A stretch of 64,000 bases of DNA. It comes from Acinetobacter bereziniae LMG 1003 = CIP 70.12 (GTDB lineage Bacteria; Pseudomonadota; Gammaproteobacteria; Pseudomonadales; Moraxellaceae). Positions 42,771 to 51,819 of the stretch are shown piece after piece. A program made the translations under genes and the position numbers. The stretch lies in the NCBI RefSeq assembly GCF_000368925.1, contig NZ_KB849755.1:1170620-1234619 (forward strand). Direction: 5' to 3'. Position 1 is the first letter of the stretch. Every line of letters begins with the position of its first letter. The notes under the pieces were generated by a model. That model was given only the letters and a program-made list of their open reading frames with translations, was not told the DNA's origin and searched no databases.

Positions 42771-43121
42771 ATGAAATTAAGCAATTTGGAAACTGTTCCT
42801 GCCCACAATATTAAGCAACAACTTGATGTGGTTTACGGAAGTACTGTTCGAAGCAAGCATGTCGGTCGTGATTTGATGGCTGGTTTAAAAAATATTGTGG
42901 GCGGTGAACTGAAAGGCTATACCGAATTATTAGAAGAATCGCGCCAAGAAGCCATGAATCGAATGATTGAAAAAGCACAAGCTTTGGGTGCCAATGCTAT
43001 TGTGGGGATTCGTTTTTCCACCTCAAATATTGCACAAGGGGCATCAGAACTTTTTGTTTATGGTACAGCAGTAATTGTTGAGCCAAAGCAAACACAACTT
43101 CCCGACCCATTTTCAAATTAG
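42771..43121 (+). CDS. YbjQ (UPF0145) family protein
   Basis: A 116-residue protein of the YbjQ family, small proteins that assemble in rings. The pattern VYGSTVRSKHVGRDLMAGLKNIVGGELKGYTELLEESRQEA, then NAIVGIRFSTSNIAQGASELFVYGTAV, is clear. No catalytic function is established. A second, membrane-anchored homolog follows directly. Confidence 0.9.
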   Translation: MKLSNLETVPAHNIKQQLDVVYGSTVRSKHVGRDLMAGLKNIVGGELKGYTELLEESRQEAMNRMIEKAQALGANAIVGIRFSTSNIAQGASELFVYGTAVIVEPKQTQLPDPFSN

Positions 43122-43130
43122 GCAACGTAA

Positions 43131-43559
43131 ATTGATGGTTTAATTTTTAAAATCGGATTAACACTGGTTCTGTTTTTTATTGGATGGGGCTTCGGGCGAT
43201 TCATTGAACAAAAGCATCTAAAGGAATTGGCGGAAAAAGAACAACGCCTTGCGCATATTCGTATTGATACCAATAAGTTTCAGACTTCTGAACGTCAAGG
43301 GCAATTGATCAGTAGTAATGTGGTCATTTCTCATGATTACTTTAAATACATCATTGCACAAATTCAGAATTTTTTTGGTGGACGTTTAACCACTTATGAA
43401 ACTGTAGTTGATCGTGCACGGCGCGAAGCAATTGTACGTTTAAAACAAGAAGCTGAGAATGTAGGATCAACCCATATTATGGGCTTACGTTTAAGTACAA
43501 CCGAGCTCGGCATGCAAGGTGGCATGGTTGAAGTGTTTGCTTATGGTACGGCAACATAA
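43131..43559 (+). CDS. Second YbjQ-like protein with N-terminal membrane helix; no normal start codon
   Basis: The conserved domain (residues from about 50, QGQLISSNVVISHDYF, AQIQNFFGGRLTTYETVVDRARREA, STHIMGLRLSTTE) is homologous to the preceding gene. Reading the same frame upstream gives a hydrophobic helix KIGLTLVLFFIGWGFGRFIE, then the frame starts after a stop at 43128-43130 with ATT GAT GGT. There is no ATG, GTG or TTG before TTG 43227, which would remove the helix. So either ATT 43131 is used (rare), or a single-base change has displaced an ATG at 43135 from frame, or only the short form from 43227 is made. Confidence 0.65.
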   Translation: MDGLIFKIGLTLVLFFIGWGFGRFIEQKHLKELAEKEQRLAHIRIDTNKFQTSERQGQLISSNVVISHDYFKYIIAQIQNFFGGRLTTYETVVDRARREAIVRLKQEAENVGSTHIMGLRLSTTELGMQGGMVEVFAYGTAT

Positions 43560-43725
43560 TAATTGTATGTGTTTAAACATCGATCATTCGTTTTCATAAA
43601 TGAATGATCTTGATTTACTTCAGCCAGCCAGATCATGATAATCTCAGGATTGATTCAACTGTTATATCCTAGATTTGGTCGTAAAAAAACTACAACTTTT
43701 TAATGATGCACATAGGCTTGGCTTA

Positions 43726-44757
43726 ATGAAAAATTTAGCACTGCAACTTAGCATAGGATTGATCACCATGCTTCCATTGAGCATAAAAGCAGAATTAATT
43801 GTACTTGCCTCACCACAAAGCCATGATAAATATTATTCAAAAGTCATCGATGACATTTTTGATTTTCATGTCGATTATGCGAAAAAAATTATTCAACATG
43901 GTGATAATGTTGTAATTTTAACCGATCAACAGCTTTATCCAAATTATGTCAAAGCTTTGGGAAAACAGCATGTTGCTATAGCGCCAATGCAAGATATTTG
44001 GATGCGTGATTTTAGTAGTGCTAATCCCAATCAACCTATTCTTTTTCGTTATACAGCAGCAGGACAAGGTGGAGGCAAAAAAGCTCAAGCCATTTCCGAT
44101 GATGTTCAAGCAGACTTTAAAGCATATAGTCAAAAAGCAGGACTGCAATTTATCCAAACTCCATTACTGAACGATGGCGGTAATTGGGTTGAAGATGGTT
44201 ATGGGAATGTGGTGATCAGCACTAAATTTTTATCTGATAATCATTTATCTGAAACTGCTGCACGGCAAAAACTCATTCAACTGACGGGTGCAAAACATAT
44301 TGCATTTATTGAAGCAGATGAACAAGGTGGCTTAGAACATGCAGATGGAGTAGTCAGCTTTATCGAAAAAGAAACAGTTGTCATCAACGCATATCCAGAA
44401 GATCTTGACTATTCGAAACAACTCAAAGCAGATTTGCAACGAGGTATTCCCAATATCAAGATTCATGAGATTGTGACGCCTTATGATGGCAGCCAAATTT
44501 ACGATGAAAAATTTGGTTCCGCTTGTGGCTTATATACCAATATGCTGGTAACTCCTGAACGGATTTATTTTCCACAATTTGGGATCAAACAGGATGCTGT
44601 TGCACTGCAACAGATTCGCCGACTGACCAAACGAACCGTTATTCCTGTGCAATCCGCTCAAGTCTGCAAAATGGGTGGTGGTGTTCGGTGTATGTCATGG
44701 CAGTTGAGAGGAAAAAATGCGGAATTGATGTCTAAATTTTTAATCAAAGCACCTTAA
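43726..44757 (+). CDS. Exported agmatine/peptidyl-arginine deiminase-like protein
   Basis: A 343-residue protein of the guanidino-group-modifying superfamily. Motifs fit the catalytic set: MQDIWMRDFS (Trp/Asp), NDGGNWVEDG, GLEHADGVVSF (catalytic His) and the C-terminal MGGGVRCMSWQ with the nucleophilic Cys. Unlike cytosolic AguA it begins with a signal peptide (MKNLALQLSIGLITMLPLSIKA), so it should act in the periplasm or outside. I choose ATG 43726 for that reason; a TTG at 43675 opens the frame. The substrate (agmatine, peptidyl-arginine or other) is not known. It stands alone. Confidence 0.85.
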   Translation: MKNLALQLSIGLITMLPLSIKAELIVLASPQSHDKYYSKVIDDIFDFHVDYAKKIIQHGDNVVILTDQQLYPNYVKALGKQHVAIAPMQDIWMRDFSSANPNQPILFRYTAAGQGGGKKAQAISDDVQADFKAYSQKAGLQFIQTPLLNDGGNWVEDGYGNVVISTKFLSDNHLSETAARQKLIQLTGAKHIAFIEADEQGGLEHADGVVSFIEKETVVINAYPEDLDYSKQLKADLQRGIPNIKIHEIVTPYDGSQIYDEKFGSACGLYTNMLVTPERIYFPQFGIKQDAVALQQIRRLTKRTVIPVQSAQVCKMGGGVRCMSWQLRGKNAELMSKFLIKAP

Positions 44758-44802
44758 CGCTTAACCAAGACTACAGACCATAAACTAAGATCTACCTTGT
44801 TG

Positions 44803-45558
44803 TTAATATTGATATTCATCTTTATAACTTTGAGGAATTTGATATTGATTGCCATCAAATTTTAATGTGAAACGTTGTTGGTTGAATTGATGATTCACCT
44901 CTTGGCATTCCTCAGCGACTATTTGCATCTGATAACGTTTAATTTTGCTATTGACCAGAATGTCGGTATATTTTTTGGTTTGATTTTTCTGCATCACTAG
45001 CGTAGAAGTACGCTCTTCTGCATCCGCATTACAATCCATATCTGTTTCTGCACGATCTCGGGTGACAATCAAACTGTCCAAAATTTGCTTTTTATTTTGC
45101 AGATCATATAAATTTAAAAGTTGCATGGAAAATGGATTGGGCTGTGAATGCCCTGAATAATTCAATCTCAATCCCAATGCACGATTTGATTCAGTGACTT
45201 TATAATTTGCTGTATCCAACTCAATTGAATCCAAACTAATTGCATCAGAAACCATAGGTTCAGTAACACGATAATGATCTACAACCTTTAAGTTTTCAGG
45301 CTTAAACTTGATTAAATCCAAATAATATTCACCTTCTTCTGGACGATCTTTAACAGAAATCCACTGAGCATAAGCCATAATCATCGTTGAATCATCAACA
45401 GGGTCAGATTTACAGTGAATCAATGACTGTTCAGCCTTCGTAATTTTGGCTTGTTTCAAGACCTTGTTGACCACTTGATGATCATCACACAGACCAGCAT
45501 AAGCAGCGCCACTTAAAACAAAAGATAAGCCACTTATTTTAAATATAATTTTTTGCAT
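44803..45558 (-). CDS. Exported protein of unknown function
   Basis: A 251-residue protein. ATG 45558 gives a clear signal peptide, MQKIIFKISGLSFVLSGAAYA, with cleavage before GLCDDHQ. The mature protein has several cysteines (GLCDDH, IHCKSDP, MDCNADAEE, EECQEVN) that could pair, and no domain I recognise. The gene is convergent with the deiminase. The periplasmic location is inferred from the signal alone. Confidence 0.7.
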   Translation of the reverse strand: MQKIIFKISGLSFVLSGAAYAGLCDDHQVVNKVLKQAKITKAEQSLIHCKSDPVDDSTMIMAYAQWISVKDRPEEGEYYLDLIKFKPENLKVVDHYRVTEPMVSDAISLDSIELDTANYKVTESNRALGLRLNYSGHSQPNPFSMQLLNLYDLQNKKQILDSLIVTRDRAETDMDCNADAEERTSTLVMQKNQTKKYTDILVNSKIKRYQMQIVAEECQEVNHQFNQQRFTLKFDGNQYQIPQSYKDEYQY

Positions 45559-45644
45559 GCGTATCTCATATAACATAAGTGTATGGACAGATATTTATAG
45601 ATAGATCAATTGCTACTAGATGTATTTAAATAAAGTAGCTTCAA

Positions 45645-46442
45645 TTACTTCACTTTCATCTTGCGGATCATCTTATACAAAGTTTTAGGAGACAAGCGAG
45701 ATACCCACACCCCCAACTTTTCTTTAGCTCCACCGACTACAATATATTCTTGACCATTTAAAAGTGCTGAAACAGTTTGCTTTGCAAAATCATCAGCTTC
45801 CAAGCCATTTTCAATTGCTTCATCTTGATGTGCTTGTGGCTTACCTGCCCCATTTAAAGCATTAAATGAAACGTTGGTTTTCACAAAACCAGGGAAAATC
45901 ACCGAAACTTTTACCCCATCCTGCGCCACTTCAGCCCGTAGACTGTTTGCCCACATATGAATAGCCGCCTTTGCCGCGGAGTATGTTGCACGATATTGTG
46001 TTCCTAACAGCCCAGCAACACTTGAGACATAAGCAATTCGTCCTGATTTTTGAGCAATAAATGTAGGTAATACCAATTTAGTCAAAAAAACTTGTGAAAA
46101 ATAATCAATTTCCATGATTGCACGTTCGGTCTGCATACTGGTTTCTGTAATCAATGCTCTTTGACTTAAACCGGCATTATTGATCAACAAATCTATACAC
46201 CCTTTTTGATCAAGGACCTGTTCATAAGCATGACGAACTTGTGCTTCATCAGTAATATCCATTACTACGGAAAGATGATGATCAGGGTGAAGCAAACTCA
46301 CACGAACTTTTTCCAGCTCTTCCAAACGTCTTGCACTTAAGATCACCTGCGCACCCTGCAATGCACATTCCGCAGCTAAAGCTTTACCAATACCTGATGA
46401 TGCACCCGTAATCCAAACCACCTTTCCATCTAAACTTTCCAT
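45645..46442 (-). CDS. Short-chain dehydrogenase/reductase (SDR)
   Basis: A 265-residue SDR. The NAD(P) loop is VWITGASSGIGKALA, followed by LLINNAGLSQR and the active site AYVSSVAGLLG...YSAAKAAIHMW with Tyr and Lys. A basic C-terminus (LYKMIRKMKVK) is typical of membrane-associated SDRs acting on lipids, but no substrate can be named. It is preceded at a distance of about 80 nt by the unknown gene at 46522-47217 in the same direction. Confidence 0.88.
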   Translation of the reverse strand: MESLDGKVVWITGASSGIGKALAAECALQGAQVILSARRLEELEKVRVSLLHPDHHLSVVMDITDEAQVRHAYEQVLDQKGCIDLLINNAGLSQRALITETSMQTERAIMEIDYFSQVFLTKLVLPTFIAQKSGRIAYVSSVAGLLGTQYRATYSAAKAAIHMWANSLRAEVAQDGVKVSVIFPGFVKTNVSFNALNGAGKPQAHQDEAIENGLEADDFAKQTVSALLNGQEYIVVGGAKEKLGVWVSRLSPKTLYKMIRKMKVK

Positions 46443-46521
46443 GTAAATACGCTCTTGAATAGGACAAATAAATATTAGACCACGAGGCAGGTCAAATCAA
46501 TCAGACATCTTTATTTAGACT

Positions 46522-47217
46522 TTAAGCCTCAACCAAAAACTTACTAAAATGTTTCGCATAATGTTGAGCTTTTTCAGGGTGACTTGGATTATATTCCTCA
46601 CCTACTTTTTCTAAGCGCTTATACCCCGTACTGGTGATCATATTGATTACTCCATTTAAAGTCTTATCAACGACAAAATTAAATTTTAACAATGTCTTAG
46701 GATCACGGATAAACTCAGATACGCCTAGATCAATAATTTTAACTAAATTTTTTAAGGTTGCTGGTAAAGCATGCGTGTCACCAGCAATCACTTTTTGGAT
46801 ATTACTGCTCGCTTCTTCTCCAAGATGGCGATCTAATTGGTAATACATTACCACCTCGCTAGCCTCTGAATCCTCAAATTTTTTAAGAATATGATTTGCT
46901 ACTGGTTTTAAACGATCATTACTAAAAAAGGAAATCGACCAAGGCATATATTTTTTAAAAGCCCCTTCGATTTGAGAAAAAATTTGTTCAGCCTCTTTCA
47001 GCTTTTTTTGACCAGTTGCATCTAATGTTGGGTTATTACGCTGTTCTTCGAGTAAAGCTCCAAAAACTTGATCTAATACTTGGCAAGACATATCCGTAAA
47101 CACATTGCCCAATTGTTTTGCCAAATCCCGCTTTTCCCCATTATTTAAATTTTGAGTAATACTTTTCAACTCTTGATAAGTGTGTTGTTTGATTAATAAA
47201 TCAATTTTATATTGCAT
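46522..47217 (-). CDS. Cytosolic helical protein of unknown function
   Basis: A 231-residue, mostly helical, charged protein without signal or membrane segments (MQYKIDLLIKQHTYQELKS ... KHFSKFLVEA). I do not recognise a domain. A conserved-looking stretch lies in MPWSISFFSNDRLKPVANHILKKFE. Coding quality matches its neighbours. It may share a transcript with the downstream SDR. Confidence 0.65.
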   Translation of the reverse strand: MQYKIDLLIKQHTYQELKSITQNLNNGEKRDLAKQLGNVFTDMSCQVLDQVFGALLEEQRNNPTLDATGQKKLKEAEQIFSQIEGAFKKYMPWSISFFSNDRLKPVANHILKKFEDSEASEVVMYYQLDRHLGEEASSNIQKVIAGDTHALPATLKNLVKIIDLGVSEFIRDPKTLLKFNFVVDKTLNGVINMITSTGYKRLEKVGEEYNPSHPEKAQHYAKHFSKFLVEA

Positions 47218-47552
47218 TGCACTACGCCCTGTTGTTGTTTTATCCGACTAGATTTGATCTTAACAAAACCATATAAATGTTGCATTGTCTTTAAATACTC
47301 TCACCGACATCGCAACTCAATAAAATAATGTCAATAAATCAATAATCTAAAAAAACATTTGTAAATGTGACCGAGTTAAAAACTTTTATTTTCCAACATT
47401 TGTCATATTTTTTAGCAAAAAATTCAATCAAAACTAAGATTATTCATATTTAATTTATTCAACGTAAATACTCCACAACAGGATTCAACATTCCTGAAGA
47501 ATATTTGCTACAATGAATGCAATTTTTTACTTACTTTTGATCTGTTTTTACT
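47218..47552. other. Divergent region before valS, 335 nt
   Basis: No gene seen. TGCTACAAT at 47506-47514 is an extended -10 that can serve valS, with a start about 30 nt before the ATG. The remainder is AT-rich with no T-box-like or attenuator structure I can recognise. Confidence 0.5.
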
Positions 47553-50447
47553 ATGACTGATTCAGCGCAAAACATTGCTACGACCTACGATCCTACCGAG
47601 ATCGAGAAAAAATGGTACAAGACTTGGGAAGAGAAAGGTTATTTCCAACCTTCTCGTAAAGGCGACTCATTCTGCATCATGATTCCGCCACCGAACGTCA
47701 CAGGTAGCTTGCACATGGGTCATGGTTTTAACAATGCCATCATGGATGCTTTGACACGTTATAACCGTATGTCTGGTAAAAATACCCTTTGGCAACCAGG
47801 TACTGACCATGCAGGTATTGCGACGCAGATGGTGGTTGAACGTCAATTGGCTGCCCAAGACATCAGCCGTCATGACCTAGGTCGTGAGAAATTCATTGAT
47901 AAAATCTGGGAATGGAAAGAACAATCTGGCGGAACAATTACCCGTCAAATTCGCCGTCTTGGTTCATCTGTAGACTGGTCACGTGAACGCTTTACCATGG
48001 ATGATGGTCTTTCAAATGCAGTTAAAGAAGTATTTGTAAAACTGCATGAGCAAGGCTTGATTTATCGTGGAAAACGCCTTGTTAACTGGGATCCAAAACT
48101 ACAAACTGCGCTTTCTGATTTAGAGGTTGAATCTGATAAGGAAGAACAAGGTTCATTGTGGCACTTCAAATATTTCTTAGAAGATCAATCATTACGAACT
48201 CAAGATGGTAAAAATTACATCGTCGTTGCAACAACACGTCCAGAAACTTTACTTGGTGATACTGCCGTTGCTGTTGCACCAGATGATGAACGTTATGCGC
48301 ATCTTGTCGGTAAAAATATCATTTTACCTATCACAGGTCGTGCGGTTGCGATTGTTAAAGATGAATATGTGGACAAAGAATTCGGTACAGGCTGTGTAAA
48401 AATCACCCCTGCACACGACTTCAATGACTATGAAGTGGGTAAACGCTGTGAACTCGCAATCATCAATATTTTCAACAAAAATGCCGAAATTTTGGCTGAG
48501 TTTGAATATATTGCCAAAGCAGGTGAAGCGATTTCTAAAACGATTCCTGCACCAGCAGACTATGTCGGTTTAGAACGTTTTGCTGCGCGTAAAAAGTTAG
48601 TTGAGCAAGCTGAAGCGGAAGGTTGGTTAGAACAAATTCAGCCTTATACATTGAAGCCACCTCGTGGTGATCGTTCTGGCGTAATCATTGAACCTCTCTT
48701 AACTGACCAATGGTATGTAAAAATTGCACCTTTGGCTGAACCTGCAATCCAAGCAGTAAAAGATGGTGAAATCAAATTTGTTCCAGAGCAATACAGCAAC
48801 ATGTATATGGCTTGGATGAACAACATTCAAGACTGGTGTATTTCACGTCAACTCTGGTGGGGTCACCGTATTCCTGCTTGGTATGATGCTGAAGGCAACA
48901 TTTATGTTGGTCGTTCTGAAGAAGAAGTTCGTACGAAAAACAATATCGCGGCTGATATTGAATTAAACCAAGATGAAGATGTACTCGATACATGGTTCTC
49001 TTCAGGGCTTTGGACATTCTCAACATTGGGCTGGACCGGCGATGAAGCGAAAGATAAAGAAAACTATTTCTTAAATACGTTCCATCCTACAGATGTTTTG
49101 GTCACAGGTTTTGACATCATTTTCTTCTGGGTTGCCCGAATGATCATGATGACCATGCACTTCATGAAAAATGAAGATGGTACACCACAAGTTCCATTTA
49201 AAACTGTGTATGTTCACGGTTTGGTGCGTGATGGTGAAGGTCAAAAAATGTCTAAATCTAAGGGGAACGTACTTGATCCTTTAGATTTGATTGATGGTGT
49301 AGATCTTGAAACTTTAGTACAAAAACGTACAACAGGTTTAATGAATCCTAAACAAGCTGCCAAGATCGAAAAATCAACTCGTAAAGAATTCCCAGAAGGT
49401 ATCCAAGCTTACGGTACAGATGCGGTTCGTTTCACATTCTGTGCACTTGCCAATACGGGTCGTGATATCAAGTTCGATATGAAACGTGTTGAGGGCTACC
49501 GTAACTTTGCCAACAAAATCTGGAACGCAACACGTTTCGTGATGATGAACTGTGAACAACAGCCGATTGGTCAGGAAGTCCGTCAAGATCTTTGGGAACT
49601 TCCTGAACAGTGGATTGTCAGCCGTTTACAAAAAGCAGAAGCTGCTGTTCAACAAGCGTTTGCGACCTATCGTTTAGATTTGGCAGCACAAGCGATTTAT
49701 GAGTTCATCTGGAATGAATACTGTGACTGGTATGTAGAACTGACTAAGCCTGTTCTGAATGATGAAAATATATCGACTGAGCGTAAAGCTGAAGTTCGTC
49801 GTGTTCTTCTTTCGGTAATGGAAGCATCTTTACGCCTTGCGCATCCAATCATGCCATTCTTGACTGAAGAAATCTGGCAAACACTTGCACCAATGATTGG
49901 TCTCCGAGGCGAAACCATCATGTTGGCACAATATCCTGTACCAAATCCTGAACGTATCAACGAACAGGCTGAAGCAGACATGCTTGGATTACAAGGTTTG
50001 ATTGGTGCGGTACGTAATATCCGTGGTGAAATGGGCTTAGGTAATGCCCGTTTATTGCCAGTATTGTTGCAAAACACAACAGATGCCGAAAAAGCGCAGA
50101 TTGCACGTATTGAACCATTGTTTAAAGCATTGGCTAAAGTTGAAAGTATTACTTTCCTAACAGATGCTGAACAACCGCCATTGTCATCGTCCTCTGTTGT
50201 GGGTCGTATTTCTGTATTTGTTCCAATGAAAGGTTTGATTGATCCTAAAGCTGAACTTGGGCGTTTGCAAAAAGACTTGGATAAAGTGCAAAAGCAACAT
50301 GATCAGATTGCATCTAAACTTGCCAATAAAGGTTTTGTGGCGAAAGCGCCTGCTGCAGTTGTTGAAGGTGAAAAAGCCAAACTCACTGAGTTTGCTGATC
50401 AATTGGTGAAAATCAAAGCCAATATGGAACAAATTGCGGCGCTTTAA
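47553..50447 (+). CDS. valS: Valyl-tRNA synthetase
   Basis: A 964-residue class I synthetase. The HIGH-type motif is in IPPPNVTGSLHMGHGFNNA (about residue 45-63), the editing domain contains VATTRPETLLGDTAVAV, and KMSKSKGNVLDPL is the KMSKS loop. The C-terminal coiled-coil (GLIDPKAELGRLQKDLDKVQ) is present. Complete and normal. A strong terminator follows. Confidence 0.97.
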   Translation: MTDSAQNIATTYDPTEIEKKWYKTWEEKGYFQPSRKGDSFCIMIPPPNVTGSLHMGHGFNNAIMDALTRYNRMSGKNTLWQPGTDHAGIATQMVVERQLAAQDISRHDLGREKFIDKIWEWKEQSGGTITRQIRRLGSSVDWSRERFTMDDGLSNAVKEVFVKLHEQGLIYRGKRLVNWDPKLQTALSDLEVESDKEEQGSLWHFKYFLEDQSLRTQDGKNYIVVATTRPETLLGDTAVAVAPDDERYAHLVGKNIILPITGRAVAIVKDEYVDKEFGTGCVKITPAHDFNDYEVGKRCELAIINIFNKNAEILAEFEYIAKAGEAISKTIPAPADYVGLERFAARKKLVEQAEAEGWLEQIQPYTLKPPRGDRSGVIIEPLLTDQWYVKIAPLAEPAIQAVKDGEIKFVPEQYSNMYMAWMNNIQDWCISRQLWWGHRIPAWYDAEGNIYVGRSEEEVRTKNNIAADIELNQDEDVLDTWFSSGLWTFSTLGWTGDEAKDKENYFLNTFHPTDVLVTGFDIIFFWVARMIMMTMHFMKNEDGTPQVPFKTVYVHGLVRDGEGQKMSKSKGNVLDPLDLIDGVDLETLVQKRTTGLMNPKQAAKIEKSTRKEFPEGIQAYGTDAVRFTFCALANTGRDIKFDMKRVEGYRNFANKIWNATRFVMMNCEQQPIGQEVRQDLWELPEQWIVSRLQKAEAAVQQAFATYRLDLAAQAIYEFIWNEYCDWYVELTKPVLNDENISTERKAEVRRVLLSVMEASLRLAHPIMPFLTEEIWQTLAPMIGLRGETIMLAQYPVPNPERINEQAEADMLGLQGLIGAVRNIRGEMGLGNARLLPVLLQNTTDAEKAQIARIEPLFKALAKVESITFLTDAEQPPLSSSSVVGRISVFVPMKGLIDPKAELGRLQKDLDKVQKQHDQIASKLANKGFVAKAPAAVVEGEKAKLTEFADQLVKIKANMEQIAAL

Positions 50448-50471
50448 TTTAAACTTGTAATTTTATCTTAG

Positions 50472-50505
50472 AAGAAGGAAGCTTAATTAAGCTTCCTTCT
50501 TTTTT
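50472..50505 (+). terminator. Terminator after valS
   Basis: AAGAAGGAAGC-TTAATTAA-GCTTCCTTCTT is followed by TTTT. Confidence 0.9.
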
Positions 50506-50518
50506 GAGTAGAATAATC

Positions 50519-50945
50519 ATGGTTATTCAAAAATTAAAACAACATTTCATCAATCAAAATTTACGTATCAATCAGCCGGCGACACTGTTAAAAATAATAA
50601 AATTCGAACAAAAATACGAGGTTAAACTTCCACAAATTTTTAAAGAATATTTTATTCAATGGTACAGGTGAAGCCAATTTTGGTGATGAGGGCTATTCGT
50701 TCTTTTCTTTAACTGAATTTAAACCGACAAAAGACTTAAAAGGTCTTGAAAACTTTCCTCATGCCAATTGTTTTGTATTTTCAGAATTCTTACTCTGGAT
50801 AACTACTTATGCCGTCAAACTAGATGAATATGGCAATGAATTAGGCATTTATGAAATCTGTAACACGCACAATAAGGTTTGTAATCATTTTGAAGAATTT
50901 ATTTTACTCATAATGAATAGTGATTTAGCAACACTTGATCAATGA
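50519..50945 (+). pseudogene. SMI1/KNR4-family protein gene with a frameshift
   Basis: The first frame from ATG 50519 reads MVIQKLKQHFINQNLRINQP ... VKLPQIFKEYFI and then stops at 50669-50671. The +1 frame continues the family fold from about 50655: NGTGEANFGDEGYSFFSLTEF, GLENFPHANCFVFSEFLLW and ICNTHNKVCNHFEEFILLI, ending at TGA 50943. One extra base near 50653-50657 (ATTC in place of ATC) would explain it. SMI1/KNR4 (SUKH) proteins are often immunity proteins of polymorphic toxins. No toxin gene is beside it, and it looks like an orphan decaying immunity gene, unless the shift is a sequencing error. Confidence 0.75.
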
Positions 50946-51045
50946 TGTTTTTTTAACCAAAATTTAACAATTTCATATCCATTTAACTTAAAGATCAATT
51001 CGCAAAATAAAACGAATTGATACACTCTAATTTTTTCAAGAATTA

Positions 51046-51303
51046 CCCTCACCCTAGCCCTGTCCCATAGGGAGAGGGGAACTTTGATTACTAATTGAAT
51101 AGTTATTTGATACCCAATACTGGCTAAGATCAGGTTTCTCTCACCTCCAAAGAGAGGGCTAAAGAGAAATAACTAAAAATATCTGTATAAATTCCAACAC
51201 CTCAATCTTCCCCAAAATGTGAAAAGAACACTCTTTAAGAATTTAATATTTATTTGATACGAAATAGAGTTCCCTCTCCTATCAGGAGAGGGTTAGGGAG
51301 AGA
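51046..51303. repeat. Palindromic repeat cluster left of the DUF559 gene
   Basis: Three units. 51046-51080 contains CCCTCACCCTAGCCCTGTCCC then ATAGGGAGAGGGG; 51135-51169 is a degenerate unit (TTTCTCTCACCTCC...AGAGAGGG); 51272-51303 is CCCTCTCCT-ATC-AGGAGAGGG followed by TTAGGGAGAG. The first and third are in opposite orientation. The flanking TTATTTGATAC...AATA is also repeated (near 51105 and 51252). No gene lies in 50946-51340. Confidence 0.75.
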
Positions 51304-51340
51304 TGTCTTTAAATTCAATACAGATATTCAAAAAATCCTC

Positions 51341-51622
51341 CTATACTACCTCACTCCGATTCAATACATCATCATTCCAATAACGAATAACTTTAAGTCC
51401 CAAAGCCTCTAAAAACTGAGTTCTTCCATTATCACAAGCTACGCCTACATCTGTATTATGCTGACCACCATCCAACTCAACCACTAAGCTCAATTCATGA
51501 CAATAAAAATCGACGATATAAGGCTCAATCACATGTTGACGACGAAACTTTAAATTCATAAATCGTTGAGCTCGTAAAATTTGCCACATGAGATGTTCGG
51601 CATCTGTGGCATCGTGTCGCAT
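51341..51622 (-). CDS. DUF559 (Vsr-like) endonuclease-domain protein
   Basis: A 93-residue protein with the DUF559 fold of the PD-(D/E)XK nuclease superfamily: RHDATDAEHLMWQILRAQRF, KFRRQHVIEPYIVDFYCHEL, the active-site-like VVELDGGQHN and GLKVIRYWNDDVLNRSEVV. It is slightly short at the C-terminus, ending inside the last helix seen in longer members. The family is widespread and its biological role is not settled. It is bracketed on both sides by GGAGAGGG palindromes. Confidence 0.82.
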   Translation of the reverse strand: MRHDATDAEHLMWQILRAQRFMNLKFRRQHVIEPYIVDFYCHELSLVVELDGGQHNTDVGVACDNGRTQFLEALGLKVIRYWNDDVLNRSEVV

Positions 51623-51669
51623 AGATTTATGCGTATTCTAATAATTTTGGGTTTAGCTTCAATTTATTT

Positions 51670-51768
51670 TCCCCCTCCCTAGCCCTCCCCCCACAGAGAG
51701 GATAATTTCATTGTTCATTAAATAATTATTATATACACAATGGAGATCCCTCTCCTTTTAGGAGAGGG
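51670..51768. repeat. Palindromic repeats right of the DUF559 gene
   Basis: A degenerate unit at 51670-51702 (CCCCCTCCCTAGCCCTCCCC then AGAGAGGAT) and a perfect unit at 51748-51768 (CCCTCTCCT-TTT-AGGAGAGGG). The sequence before the second (AATAATTATTATATACACAA) resembles that before the unit at 51272. Confidence 0.75.
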
Positions 51769-51819
51769 TGGAAGTATGCTCTTTCAATATCATTCCAAGA
51801 ATACATCAAAGCAAAATCA

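Noticed and set aside
51046..51303. CRISPR-like array of GGAGAGGG repeats
   Set aside because: Units are palindromic, in both orientations, unequal in spacing and degenerate; there are no unique regular spacers and no cas genes.
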